NCBI RefSeq assembly: GCF_019645835.1
Contig: NZ_CP080998.1
Location: 248,001-312,000 of the forward strand
Direction: 5' to 3'
Length of the DNA stretch: 64,000 nucleotides
DNA from: Mycolicibacterium holsaticum DSM 44478 = JCM 12374
GTDB taxonomy: Bacteria; Actinomycetota; Actinomycetes; Mycobacteriales; Mycobacteriaceae
In this document: piece by piece, positions 1-10,081 of the stretch
Layout of the letters: every line of letters begins with the position of its first letter
Position numbering within the stretch: position 1 is the stretch's first letter
Notes under the pieces: model-generated
What the model was told of the DNA's origin: nothing
The model's database searches: none
The model's input: only the letters and a program-made list of their open reading frames with translations
Position numbers and translations under genes: made by a program

Positions 1-103
1 CGCTGCGGGTGTTGTCCGAGTCGGGGGCGAGCATCTGGGTGAGGCCCGCCGACACCAGCACCACGGCCGCCAGCGCCACGACCGCTTGTAAGAGTTTGCG
101 CAC
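1..103 (-). CDS. Secreted or membrane-anchored protein, N-terminus only (cut by window edge)
   Basis: A reading frame on the minus strand starts with GTG (complement 103-101), preceded by the ribosome-binding-like bases AGGGA six bases upstream, and runs off the left edge of the window. The visible 34 residues have a classic signal-sequence profile: a short basic start (MRKLLQ), a long Ala/Val/Leu core, then polar residues (APDSDN). No lipobox cysteine is visible, so this is either a cleaved signal peptide or a signal anchor. The family cannot be told from this fragment. The gene is divergent from the amine oxidase that begins at 207. Confidence 0.55.
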   Translation of the reverse strand, partial: MRKLLQAVVALAAVVLVSAGLTQMLAPDSDNTRS

Positions 104-206
104 GATTTCCCTAACTGTGGCCCGATCTTGTAGGTGTATCGGGATTGCCCGCGAAGAAGTTAACCAAAACCCGACGGGGTGCAGCGGCGAGGATCACGAT
201 ATTGTC

Positions 207-1574
207 GTGATTGACGTTGCCGCAGATTATTGCGTGGTGGGGGCGGGGTTTGCCGGTCTGGCCGCCGCGCTGCGGCTCGACCAGGCGGGCAGGTCCGTCG
301 TTTTGCTGGAGGCGCGCGACCGGGTCGGCGGTCGCACGTTCACCGAGGTCCGCGACGACGGCAGCTGGATCGACCGCGGCGGCGCCTGGATCGGCCCCGG
401 CCAGGACCGGATCGCCGCGCTGATGAGCGAGTTCGGCGTCAAGAGCTACAAGCAGTACGTCGCGGGCGAAGCGATGATGCTGGTCGACGGTAAGCAGTGC
501 CGTTACCGCGGCACCGTTCCGCGGTCGCTGAGCCCGTGGGCGTCGCTGAACCTGGGCGTCGCGATGCTCGAGCTCATCGCGATGTGCAAGAGGATCCCGC
601 TCGAAGAGCCGTGGACCGCCAAGAAGGCGGCGCGGTGGGACAAAATCTCCGTCGGGCACTGGCTGGATCGCAACGTGCGGTCGGGCGCGGCACGCGAGAT
701 CCTGGAAACCGCGATCGGCGGCACCTACACCAGCGACACCTCGGAGCCGTCGCTGCTGTACGTGCTGCACCAGATGGCGTCGGGCGGAGGGCCGTCGTTC
801 GTGTTCGGTGTCGAGGGCGGCGCGCAGGATTCGCGCATCGTCGGCGGCATGGGCGCGGTGTACGGGCCGGTGGCCGAGGCGGTCGGGGATCGCCTGCACC
901 TGTCCCAGCCCGTCGATCACATCGGCCAGGACGACGACGGCGTGACCGTGCGGTCACCGGATATGACCGTGCGGGCGCGCCGGGTGATCGTCGCCGTGCC
1001 GATCGCGATCGCCGGCCACATCCGGTACGAGCCGATGCTGCCGACCGACCGCATGCTGCTGCATCAGCGGATGCCCAGCGGGGCGATCGCCAAGATCCAC
1101 GTGGTCTACGACGAACCGTTCTGGCGGGCCGACGGGCTGTCCGGGCAGTCGGCCGCGCCGGGTACGGCCGCGCCGGTCACCATCGACGCCTGCACGGACA
1201 CCGGACGGCCCGGGGTGATGTGCGTGATCGCCGAGGGCCCCGACGCCCGCCGGTTGTGTGCCGCCGAGCCGACGGAGCGCCGCGCGCGGGTGGTGTACGC
1301 GTTGGCCGGGCGCTTCGGGCCGAAGGCGAACTCACCCGTCGACTACATCGAGCAGATCTGGACCCGCGAGCGGTATTCCGGCGGCGGGATGATCAGCCAC
1401 GCGCCGCCCGGTGTGCTGACCGGGTTCGGTCCGGCCCTGCGGCGACCGTGCGGCCGGATCCACTGGGCGGGCACCGAGACCTCGGCCGTCATGTGTGGAT
1501 GGGTCGACGGCGCCGTTCGCTCCGGTGAGCGCGCGGCCGCCGAGGCGATGCGGCAGGAAGCGCGGGCGGGATGA
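207..1574 (+). CDS. FAD-dependent flavin amine oxidase (monoamine oxidase/AofH family)
   Basis: A 455-residue flavoprotein expected to oxidise primary or secondary amines to imine/aldehyde, releasing hydrogen peroxide. The N-terminal Rossmann motif VVGAGFAGLAAAL binds the FAD ADP moiety and is followed by the conserved LEARDRVGGR segment; the C-terminal HWAGTETS and DGAVRSGERAA segments are the second FAD-binding region of this family. A longer open frame exists upstream, but it overlaps the oppositely oriented gene at 1-103. GTG at 207 (GAGGA 14 bases upstream) puts the FAD motif at the usual distance from the N-terminus and gives the usual family length of about 450. It resembles mycobacterial AofH (Rv3170) in length and motifs. 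The substrate is unknown. It converges on a TetR gene 12 bases beyond its stop. Confidence 0.85.
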   Translation: MIDVAADYCVVGAGFAGLAAALRLDQAGRSVVLLEARDRVGGRTFTEVRDDGSWIDRGGAWIGPGQDRIAALMSEFGVKSYKQYVAGEAMMLVDGKQCRYRGTVPRSLSPWASLNLGVAMLELIAMCKRIPLEEPWTAKKAARWDKISVGHWLDRNVRSGAAREILETAIGGTYTSDTSEPSLLYVLHQMASGGGPSFVFGVEGGAQDSRIVGGMGAVYGPVAEAVGDRLHLSQPVDHIGQDDDGVTVRSPDMTVRARRVIVAVPIAIAGHIRYEPMLPTDRMLLHQRMPSGAIAKIHVVYDEPFWRADGLSGQSAAPGTAAPVTIDACTDTGRPGVMCVIAEGPDARRLCAAEPTERRARVVYALAGRFGPKANSPVDYIEQIWTRERYSGGGMISHAPPGVLTGFGPALRRPCGRIHWAGTETSAVMCGWVDGAVRSGERAAAEAMRQEARAG

Positions 1575-1586
1575 GTCGGCGCGAGG

Positions 1587-2147
1587 CTAGCTGCGCAGCA
1601 TGAGGTCGACGACGCGTTCGTGCCACGGCGCGCCGATGTCCTGGTTGGAGACCGACTCGTGCAGTAGGCCGATCCCGGCGGCGAACAACACCGTGGAGCG
1701 CAGGTCGGCCTCGTCGGGTTCGAACCCGTAGTCGATGAACGCCTGCCGCACCGCGCACCGCACGCGTGCGTCGCTGCGCCGAACGCTGGCCAGCACCGCC
1801 TCATCGGTGAGCGCCCACACCCGCATCGCGCGTTCGAGCGCCCAGTGTTCGGGGCGCATCAGCGTCTGCATCATCGCGGCCAACCGCTTGCGCGGATCGG
1901 CCTCGTCGGTGCCCTCGAACCGGCGCCGTTGTTCGTCGTGAAGGTTGCCCCATGCGCTGGCCAACGAGGCCCGGTACTCCTGCATATCGGTGAAGTGCCA
2001 GTAGAAGCTGCCCTTGGTGACCGAAAGTCGATCGCACAATCTGCTGATTCGCAGTGCGGCGGGGCCCCGCTCCGCGAGAACCGCAAAACCGGCCTGAATC
2101 CAGTCGTCGGCCGTCACCCGCCGACCTGCACCGGTCGGCGCCGTCAT
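1587..2147 (-). CDS. TetR/AcrR-family transcriptional regulator
   Basis: A 186-residue regulator with a typical N-terminal TetR helix-turn-helix: WIQAGFAVLAERGPAALRIS, then RLCDRLSVTKGSFYWHF (roughly residues 15-60). The C-terminal ligand domain is unassigned. The ATG at 2147 is preferred over a longer frame because TATGCT (complement 2159-2154) lies exactly six bases upstream, a leaderless arrangement seen repeatedly in this window. Two palindromes in the upstream gap (2180-2189 and 2318-2340) are candidate operators. The divergent neighbour is the acidic DUF5709-like gene and the convergent neighbour is the amine oxidase; either could be a target. The ligand is unknown. Confidence 0.88.
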   Translation of the reverse strand: MTAPTGAGRRVTADDWIQAGFAVLAERGPAALRISRLCDRLSVTKGSFYWHFTDMQEYRASLASAWGNLHDEQRRRFEGTDEADPRKRLAAMMQTLMRPEHWALERAMRVWALTDEAVLASVRRSDARVRCAVRQAFIDYGFEPDEADLRSTVLFAAGIGLLHESVSNQDIGAPWHERVVDLMLRS

Positions 2148-2153
2148 GGGGGC

Positions 2154-2159
2154 AGCATA
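2154..2159 (-). promoter_or_regulatory. -10 element of TetR gene (leaderless)
   Basis: TATGCT on the minus strand ends six bases before the ATG at 2147. This matches the mycobacterial TANNNT -10 and predicts a transcript starting at the start codon. No convincing -35 is visible. Confidence 0.45.
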
Positions 2160-2179
2160 CGCCGATAATTGACACTTAC

Positions 2180-2189
2180 GAATATATTC
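2180..2189. promoter_or_regulatory. Palindrome, candidate TetR operator
   Basis: GAATATATTC is a perfect 10-base palindrome in an AT-rich patch about 33 bases upstream of the TetR start codon, where a repressor would overlap the promoter. Assignment to this TetR protein is inferred from position only. Confidence 0.35.
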
Positions 2190-2317
2190 ATTTGTGGCAA
2201 CCGCGGCCGCCCGGTAGGGGCCGCCGCTCGTCGGCTCCCACCCCGGCCCGCCCGACCGGAGGCACAGAATGATGAAAAATGGTGCCAGCGTGGCGGCCAC
2301 GGTTGCTGCAGCTCGAA

Positions 2318-2340
2318 CCGTACCATACAGGCTGGTACGG
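2318..2340. promoter_or_regulatory. Perfect 8-bp inverted repeat, candidate regulator operator
   Basis: CCGTACCA and TGGTACGG form perfect 8-base arms around a 7-base spacer. Size and symmetry suit a TetR-dimer operator. It lies between the minus-strand TetR gene and the plus-strand gene at 2421, so it could serve either. Confidence 0.5.
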
Positions 2341-2420
2341 AAAGTGGAGTTTGACGTGGAAGTCTGCTGGCGCACAACACTTTCGACGCCGGTTTAACAC
2401 CGCCCACAGTGGGCAACCGG

Positions 2421-2777
2421 ATGGGCGTGCAACCCGATAACACCGAGTTCGACGCCTCGGCCAACGACACCGGCGGCGTCGAGGACACCCTGCGCCCGAT
2501 GGAGGCGATGGATTCCGACGACGTCCGCAACGACGACGGCGACCAGGTGGTCGACCCGCCGGATCAGTGGGCCGCCGCCGACCACATCGCGGCCGAACCC
2601 GACGGTGAGTCGCTCGACGAGAAGCTGGCCGCCGAACGACCCGAACAGTCACCGGCGCCGTCCGCGCAGGGCACCGACGACGTCGACCACATCGACCCCG
2701 ACAGCCACGGCCGCTCCGAGGGCGACGTCGACGGCACCCCGGAGGACGGCGACTCCATCTTCCCGGTCGTCGAATAG
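2421..2777 (+). CDS. Acidic hydrophilic protein, DUF5709-like
   Basis: A 118-residue, strongly acidic protein without a signal peptide or membrane segment, probably cytosolic and largely disordered. The order of short motifs (an EDTL-type segment, acidic Asp/Glu stretch, then GESLDEKLAAERPE) resembles the actinobacterial DUF5709 family, whose function is unknown. ATG at 2421 was chosen; a GTG four codons earlier (2409) is possible. It is divergent from the TetR gene and downstream of the inverted repeat at 2318-2340, so repression by that TetR is a reasonable guess. It converges with glgX, 10 bases apart. Confidence 0.65.
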   Translation: MGVQPDNTEFDASANDTGGVEDTLRPMEAMDSDDVRNDDGDQVVDPPDQWAAADHIAAEPDGESLDEKLAAERPEQSPAPSAQGTDDVDHIDPDSHGRSEGDVDGTPEDGDSIFPVVE

Positions 2778-2787
2778 CCCTGCGGCG

Positions 2788-4899
<2,112 letters not shown>

Positions 4900-5110
4900 G
4901 ATTGCACGCTCCAGTGATCAGTTGACGGGACGATACGGGGAATGCCCAAACGCGGCGTATCGCAATCGCGGCGCTCCAACGTGAAGTTGTGCTCGAAAAA
5001 CCGCGACAGATTCGTGCACAAGCTCACGTTCGACGGGCCGAAACCGTCGTCGGATAGGCTGAGCAGTGCAGTTGGTCTGTCGGCGCTGCAGTTTGGCGTC
5101 GGCATCGAGC

Positions 5111-5279
5111 GACGTACCTCTGACGGGTGCGTGGCGAGAGGGAACCCGGTGAGAATCCGGGACTGTCCCGCAGCGGTGTACAGGAACGACCGCCGTTAAC
5201 AGCACTGGCCCACCGGGCTGGGAAGCGACGGCCAGTAGGGGCACTTCGGTGCGTGCCTGTGAGTCCGAAGACCTGCCGG
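5111..5279 (+). ncRNA. Cobalamin (B12) riboswitch controlling metE
   Basis: The leader upstream of metE has the conserved aptamer segments in order: GGGAACCCGGTGAGAATCC, then ACTGTCCCGCAGCGGTG, then CACTGGCC with GGGCTGGGAAG, and the 3' segment GTGAGTCCGAAGACCTGCC (5260-5278). These are the hallmark cobalamin-riboswitch boxes. B12 binding normally shuts off metE, because cells holding B12 can use MetH. A B12 riboswitch upstream of metE is known in M. tuberculosis. The exact 5' end is approximate. Confidence 0.9.
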
Positions 5280-5284
5280 CTGTG

Positions 5285-5303
5285 CCGGACGCGCCGCGTC
5301 CGG
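5285..5303 (+). terminator. GC-rich hairpin after the riboswitch aptamer
   Basis: CCGGACGC (5285-5292) and GCGTCCGG (5296-5303) form a perfect 8-bp stem with a 3-base loop just after the aptamer. There is no following U-run, so it may be an expression-platform element rather than a true intrinsic terminator. Confidence 0.4.
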
Positions 5304-5360
5304 TGGTGCATCGCCTCGCGGAATGGGCAGTGGCCGAAGCGGTGCAGCCGCATTCGGTGC

Positions 5361-5400
5361 ACGTCCCCTGGCGATGACCATCCCGCCGTACAGAGGACGT
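5361..5400 (+). promoter_or_regulatory. Hairpin masking the metE ribosome binding site
   Basis: ACGTCCCCT (5361-5369) can pair with AGAGGACGT (5392-5400) with one C/A mismatch. The right arm contains the metE Shine-Dalgarno AGAGGA, seven bases before the ATG at 5405. This gives a plausible translational expression platform for the upstream B12 aptamer: pairing hides the site, opening exposes it. Confidence 0.5.
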
Positions 5401-5404
5401 CGTC

Positions 5405-7681
5405 ATGACCGCAACACCTTTCACCGCCACCATCCTCGGCTCTCCCCGCATCGGCCCCAACCGCGAGCTCAAACGGGCCGTCGAAAAGTACTGGGCCGGC
5501 GGCTGCGACCGCAGCGAACTCGAGTCGGTGGCCGCGACGCTGCGCCGCGACACGTGGGAGGCGCTCGTCGCGGCCGGTCTGGACTCCGTGCCGGTGAACA
5601 CGTTCTCCTATTACGACCACGTGCTGGACACCGCGGTGATGGTGGGCGCGTTACCTTCTCGGGTGGCCGGCATCGAGGAGGAACTCGACCGCTACTTCGC
5701 GGCCGCCCGCGGCAACGAGGACGTCGCCCCGCTCGAGATGACCAAGTGGTTCGACACCAACTACCACTACATCGTGCCCGAACTCGGCCCGGACACCCGG
5801 TTCGCGCTCAACGCTGCCAAGGTGCTGGCCGAGCTGAAAGAAGCCACCGCGCTCGGCGTCCCGGCCCGGCCGGTCATCGTCGGCCCGATCACGTTCCTGG
5901 CGCTGTGCAAAGCCGTCGGCGGTGCCGGCGCTCCCATCGGACGTCTCGACGAGCTGGTCGCCGTGTACGCCGAACTGCTCGGCGAGTTGGCCGACGCCGG
6001 CGCAGCGTGGGTCCAACTCGACGAGCCCGCCCTGGTCACCGACATCCTCGGCGACACCGCGGAGTTGGCGCAGCGCACCTACACAACGCTGGGTCGCGTC
6101 ACCGAACGGCCCGCGCTCTTCGTGGCCACCTACTTCGGCGAGCTGACCGACGCGCTACCCGCTCTGGCCCGCACGCCGGTGGAGGCGGTCGGCGTCGATC
6201 TCGTCGCCGGGGGAGTCTCCGCGGTGGCCGCGGTTCCCGAGCTGGCCGGAAAGACCTTGGTGGCCGGCGTCGTCGACGGCCGCAATGTCTGGCGGACGAA
6301 CCTGCAGTCGGCGCTGGGCACGCTGGCGACGCTGCTGGGTCTGGCCGACCATGTGGCGGTCTCGACGTCGTGCTCGACGCTGCACGTGCCCTATTCACTG
6401 GAGGTCGAGGACGGGCTGGACGCAGACCTGCGCAGCTGGCTGGCCTTCGGTTCCGAAAAGGTCACCGAGGTGGTGGCGTTGGCGCGCGGAATCAATGCGG
6501 GACGCGAGGCCATTTCGGCCGATGTCGCCGCCTCCAACGCCGCGATCGCATCGCGCCGGTCCGACCCCAGGCTCACCAACGGGGATGTGCGGGCGCGGAT
6601 CTCCTCGATCACCGCGTCCGGGACGGCGCGGGGACCGGCCGAGGCGCGCCGTGCCGCCCAACAAAAGCTACTGAAGTTGCCGGTGCTGCCGACGACCACC
6701 ATCGGCTCCTACCCGCAGACCTCGGCCATTCGGGTGGCCCGCGCCGAGCTGCGGTCCGGCACGATCGACCGCGCCGAATACGAGCGGCGGATGAAGGCCG
6801 AGATCGCCGAGGTGATCCGGCTGCAGGAGGACCTCGGCATCGACGTGCTGGTGCACGGTGAGCCGGAGCGCAACGACATGGTGCAGTACTTCGCCGAGCA
6901 ACTCGACGGCTTCTTCGCGACCCAGAACGGTTGGGTGCAGTCCTACGGCAGCCGCTGCGTACGCCCGCCGATCCTGTACGGCGATGTGGCGCGGCCCAAA
7001 CCGATGACCGTGGACTGGATCAGCTACGCGCAGTCGCTGACCGACAAGCCGGTCAAGGGCATGCTCACCGGCCCGGTGACGATTCTGGCGTGGTCATTCG
7101 TGCGCGACGATCAGCCGCTGGCCCAGACCGCGGCGCAGGTCGCGTTGGCGATCCGCGACGAGACGGTCGATCTGCAGGCGGCCGGTATCGCGATCGTCCA
7201 GGTCGACGAGCCCGCCCTGCGGGAGCTGTTGCCGTTGCGCGCCAAGGACAAGGACGCGTATCTGCAGTGGGCCGTGGACGCGTTCCGGCTTTCGACATCG
7301 GGGGTCAGCGACACCACCCAGATCCACACCCACCTGTGCTATTCGGAGTTCGGTGAGATCATCGGCGCGATAGCCGATCTGGACGCCGACGTCACCTCGA
7401 TCGAAGCGGCGCGCTCGCACATGGAGGTGCTGAACGACCTCAACGCGATCGGTTTCTCCAACAGCGTCGGGCCCGGTGTCTACGACATTCACTCGCCACG
7501 GGTGCCCAGCGTCGAAGAGATGGTGACGTCGCTGCGGGAGGCGCTGCAAGCCGTTCCAGCGGAACGGTTGTGGGTCAATCCGGACTGCGGGCTCAAGACC
7601 CGCAAGACCGATGAGGTGAGGGCATCGCTGCGCAACATGGTCGCCGCCGCGCACGAGGTCCGCAGGGCTCACGGTGGCTAG
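5405..7681 (+). CDS. metE: Cobalamin-independent methionine synthase MetE
   Basis: A 758-residue cytosolic enzyme transferring the methyl group of 5-methyltetrahydropteroyltri-L-glutamate to homocysteine, the last step of methionine synthesis without B12. Length equals the family norm. The N-terminal half (to about 390) is the inactive duplicated barrel; the C-terminal half begins near [12 protein letters not shown] and carries the zinc ligands, seen in HTHLCYSEF (His about 643, Cys about 645) and NPDCGLKTR (Cys about 728). VDEPALREL is the conserved substrate loop. The start ATG has AGAGGA at ideal spacing. It is controlled by the upstream cobalamin riboswitch. Its stop overlaps the convergent pncA stop in CTAG. 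Confidence 0.97.
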   Translation: MTATPFTATILGSPRIGPNRELKRAVEKYWAGGCDRSELESVAATLRRDTWEALVAAGLDSVPVNTFSYYDHVLDTAVMVGALPSRVAGIEEELDRYFAAARGNEDVAPLEMTKWFDTNYHYIVPELGPDTRFALNAAKVLAELKEATALGVPARPVIVGPITFLALCKAVGGAGAPIGRLDELVAVYAELLGELADAGAAWVQLDEPALVTDILGDTAELAQRTYTTLGRVTERPALFVATYFGELTDALPALARTPVEAVGVDLVAGGVSAVAAVPELAGKTLVAGVVDGRNVWRTNLQSALGTLATLLGLADHVAVSTSCSTLHVPYSLEVEDGLDADLRSWLAFGSEKVTEVVALARGINAGREAISADVAASNAAIASRRSDPRLTNGDVRARISSITASGTARGPAEARRAAQQKLLKLPVLPTTTIGSYPQTSAIRVARAELRSGTIDRAEYERRMKAEIAEVIRLQEDLGIDVLVHGEPERNDMVQYFAEQLDGFFATQNGWVQSYGSRCVRPPILYGDVARPKPMTVDWISYAQSLTDKPVKGMLTGPVTILAWSFVRDDQPLAQTAAQVALAIRDETVDLQAAGIAIVQVDEPALRELLPLRAKDKDAYLQWAVDAFRLSTSGVSDTTQIHTHLCYSEFGEIIGAIADLDADVTSIEAARSHMEVLNDLNAIGFSNSVGPGVYDIHSPRVPSVEEMVTSLREALQAVPAERLWVNPDCGLKTRKTDEVRASLRNMVAAAHEVRRAHGG

Positions 7682-8229
7682 CTGACCTGCACGTCCGCCG
7701 CGCGCATCTCGTCGACGGCCTTGGCGCTCGAATCCGGTGCGACGCCTGCGGTGTAATCCAGCAGCACGCGGGTGGTGAAACCGGCGGCGGCGGCGTCTTT
7801 GGCGGTGGCCAGCACGCAGTAGTCGGTCGCGATACCGACGATGTCGACCGCGTCGACCCCGCGCTGACGCAGCCAGTCGGCGAGCGGGGTGCCTGCGTCG
7901 TCGACGCCCTCGAACCCGCTGTAGGCCGCCGTGTGGTGGCCTTTGTGGAACACAGCTTCGACGGCCGTGGGGTCGAGCTCGGGATGAAACTCCGCGCCCG
8001 CGGTTCCGGCGACGCAGTGCCGCGGCCAGGACGCCGTGTAGTCGGGGTCATCGGAGAAGTGCTCACCCGGGTCGACGTGAAAGTCCTTGGTGGCCACGAT
8101 GTGTGCGTATCCGGAGCGGTCGGCGAGGAGCCGGGTGATGTCGCGGGCTACCTGGCTGCCACCGGCAACCTCCAGCGAACCACCCTCGCAGAAGTCGTTC
8201 TGCACGTCGGTGATGATCAACGCCCTCAT
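7678..8229 (-). CDS. pncA: Nicotinamidase/pyrazinamidase PncA
   Basis: A 183-residue cysteine hydrolase of the isochorismatase fold that converts nicotinamide to nicotinate in NAD salvage; in M. tuberculosis it also activates pyrazinamide. The catalytic triad falls at the canonical numbers: Asp8 (IITDVQNDF), Lys96 (VFHKGHH) and Cys138 (ATDYCV). Metal-site residues Asp49, His51, His57 and His71 are all present, so the enzyme looks functional. It is a monocistronic minus-strand gene, overlapping metE by four bases at the stops. About 20 bases separate it from the next minus-strand gene upstream, which could read through into it. Confidence 0.95.
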   Translation of the reverse strand: MRALIITDVQNDFCEGGSLEVAGGSQVARDITRLLADRSGYAHIVATKDFHVDPGEHFSDDPDYTASWPRHCVAGTAGAEFHPELDPTAVEAVFHKGHHTAAYSGFEGVDDAGTPLADWLRQRGVDAVDIVGIATDYCVLATAKDAAAAGFTTRVLLDYTAGVAPDSSAKAVDEMRAADVQVS

Positions 8230-8248
8230 ACCGTCAACCGTAGCGCCG

Positions 8249-9547
8249 TTATCCGCCGAACAGCAGATACAGCCCGGTGAACGTATAGCCGACCATGACC
8301 AGCATCATCGCCAGCTGCCCCGTCAACTGGTGGCCGGCGGGCAACAGGCGCAGCGCGCGGTCGTGCGCGGCGATCACGCCCGCGACGTGGCCGGCCAGCA
8401 CACAGCCGACCTTGATGGTGGCCAGCAGCGAAGGGTGAAGCGACAGTACGTAGTTGACGTCGCCGTCGAGCCCGAACAGCAGGATGATCGTTTGCTGGCC
8501 GCGTTCCACCAGGTAGGTCAGGTAGTGCGCGAACACGTAGCCGATCACGATCGGGATCAGCGAGTGCACCATCTGGCCGGGCAGCGCGCGCCGCTGTCTG
8601 CGGTCGACGCCGCCGGTGGCGATGGCCGCCAGCCAGAACGTCGCCGCGACCACCCCGACGAACAGCAGCAGGCCCGCGGTCCGGATCAAGGTGGCGCTCA
8701 GGGGGGATGCCGAGTTCTCGTCGACGAAGTCGCGCCAGCGTGGCATCGCCGAAAAGCTGTCGAACGCCGTCGATCCCAGCAGCACCGCCATGATCGCGAC
8801 GGCCCCGGCTCGGATCGGCAGCGAAGGCAGGTGGTCGAACGGGTTTCCGATCGCGATGAGCCCGCTGCGCGGATCGCGCCGCCACGGCGACAGCCGCGAC
8901 GCCACCACGCTGTACACCTCGAACGGGTCGGCCCGGCCGTACCAGCGTGGGCCGGACACGAGCCCACCGGCCAGCGTGACGACCACGTAGGTCAGCAGCC
9001 AAATTCTGATGGCGCCAAGCGATCCCGGGTTGGGGCTGGCGAGCTCCAGCCAGACGAACGCGAACAGACCCAGCGCGGCGGGCCAGTAGCCCAGCGCCGC
9101 CGGATAGGCGCGACCAAGCGAGCGCCAGCCCACCAGCCGGTGCACGGCCCGGACCGGAGAGATCGCCCTCCACACCGGACCGGCCACCAGCGACAGGGCC
9201 ACCAGGCCGACCCACAGCAGTACGTAGAACACGCCGGGCAGCGGGTTGGCTGCGTCCTGGGGTCCGACAGTCGAAGCCACCGCCACCCACCCGGCGAACA
9301 GCAACCCGGCGAGCGCGGCCGCCCATCTGGTGACCGGCGCGTCGATCACCGTCGTCACCCGGCGCGGCAACGGGCGCCCGGGCTTGTCGGGATCGAAGCG
9401 CGGTTTGCGCCACGCGAACGCGACGACGGCGAAGGTGAACGTCAGCGTCCAGGCCGCGCCGATCAGGGCGTAGGTGTATGGGATCGGCAGATCAGACGAG
9501 CCGCCAAGGCCGTGCGCCAGTACGGCCAGCGACGGGCCGGTGCTCAC
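8249..9547 (-). CDS. Polytopic membrane protein (about 10 TM), unknown function
   Basis: A 432-residue very hydrophobic protein with about ten predicted membrane spans. The last spans contain several histidines (MVHSLIPIV with FAHYLTYL; AGHVAGVIAAHDRA), which could bind haem, metal or quinone, but no named domain is recognised. The GTG at 9547 overlaps the stop of the upstream lipoprotein gene (GTGA). This start was chosen over longer frames because upstream codons run through the lipoprotein gene and give Arg-rich nonsense. It is the last gene of a four-gene minus-strand operon (11922 to 8249). Overlapping stop/start junctions suggest the four products work together; the role is unknown. Confidence 0.8.
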   Translation of the reverse strand: MSTGPSLAVLAHGLGGSSDLPIPYTYALIGAAWTLTFTFAVVAFAWRKPRFDPDKPGRPLPRRVTTVIDAPVTRWAAALAGLLFAGWVAVASTVGPQDAANPLPGVFYVLLWVGLVALSLVAGPVWRAISPVRAVHRLVGWRSLGRAYPAALGYWPAALGLFAFVWLELASPNPGSLGAIRIWLLTYVVVTLAGGLVSGPRWYGRADPFEVYSVVASRLSPWRRDPRSGLIAIGNPFDHLPSLPIRAGAVAIMAVLLGSTAFDSFSAMPRWRDFVDENSASPLSATLIRTAGLLLFVGVVAATFWLAAIATGGVDRRQRRALPGQMVHSLIPIVIGYVFAHYLTYLVERGQQTIILLFGLDGDVNYVLSLHPSLLATIKVGCVLAGHVAGVIAAHDRALRLLPAGHQLTGQLAMMLVMVGYTFTGLYLLFGG

Positions 9548-9933
9548 CGCACCTGGATAGTCGCGACGGTCTTGTGCGCGTCGTGCAACTCCACGTCGAC
9601 GCGACCGGGCACGTCGACGGTGAACTGGAAGGACTGGCCCGGCTCCGGCTTGATCTGGAAGGTGTGCTCCGGGGTGGAGTGCACGTGCAGTTCGTCGGGG
9701 GCGTCGCTGCTGACCCGGACCACGACCGGTTCGCCGACCTTCGCCTCCAACTGGGCGTTGGTGGGATCGACCTGCCCGCCTTCGATGCTGATGTCGAGGG
9801 TGACCCGGTCGGTCGGGCTGACGCCTGACGTCGGCGGGGACGTCTCCTCCGCGGTGCCGCTGTCTTGGGCGCCGCATCCCGCGGCGACCAAGGCTGCGGT
9901 GGCCAGGACGGCAAGTGCCTTACGACTGATCAC
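9544..9933 (-). CDS. Cupredoxin-like lipoprotein
   Basis: A 129-residue protein with a lipoprotein signal: basic start, hydrophobic core and lipobox-like VAAGC with Cys20, so it should be attached to the outer face of the membrane. After an acidic/Thr-rich linker, the rest is a small beta-sandwich of cupredoxin/EfeO N-domain type (VVVRVSSDAPDELHVHS ... GRVDVELHDAH). It has His residues in HVHS, EHTF and LHDAH but no Cys in the fold, so a type-1 copper site is unlikely. Another metal site or a purely structural role is possible. The GTG start has GGAGGATC directly upstream and overlaps the preceding small gene by 14 bases. Confidence 0.82.
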   Translation of the reverse strand: MISRKALAVLATAALVAAGCGAQDSGTAEETSPPTSGVSPTDRVTLDISIEGGQVDPTNAQLEAKVGEPVVVRVSSDAPDELHVHSTPEHTFQIKPEPGQSFQFTVDVPGRVDVELHDAHKTVATIQVR

Positions 9934-10081
9934 GATCCTCCATCGTTGTTTCCGGTTTGCGACGGTTCTTGACGGTGATGTACACGACGACGGCGGCCAC
10001 CACGATCGCCGGCGCGAACGCCGGCACGGCCAGCCAGATCGAATGGTCGGCCAGGACGACGACGTCGGGGTCGTTCGTCAT
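9920..10081 (-). CDS. Small single-pass membrane protein (53 aa)
   Basis: A 53-residue protein beginning MTNDPDVVVLADHS, with one strong membrane span (VPAFAPAIVVAAVVVYI) and a basic, charged tail (KNRRKPETTMEDRD). Its ATG overlaps the stop of the upstream large membrane gene (ATGA, 10078-10081), and its end overlaps the start of the lipoprotein gene, so translational coupling is very likely. Size and topology suggest a small accessory subunit or assembly peptide of the membrane complex encoded by the operon. Confidence 0.75.
   Translation of the reverse strand: MTNDPDVVVLADHSIWLAVPAFAPAIVVAAVVVYITVKNRRKPETTMEDRDQS

Noticed and set aside
8226..9413. A second minus-strand frame across the ten-span protein gene
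   Set aside because: Reads as Arg/Gly-rich nonsense, whereas the chosen frame gives regular membrane spans.
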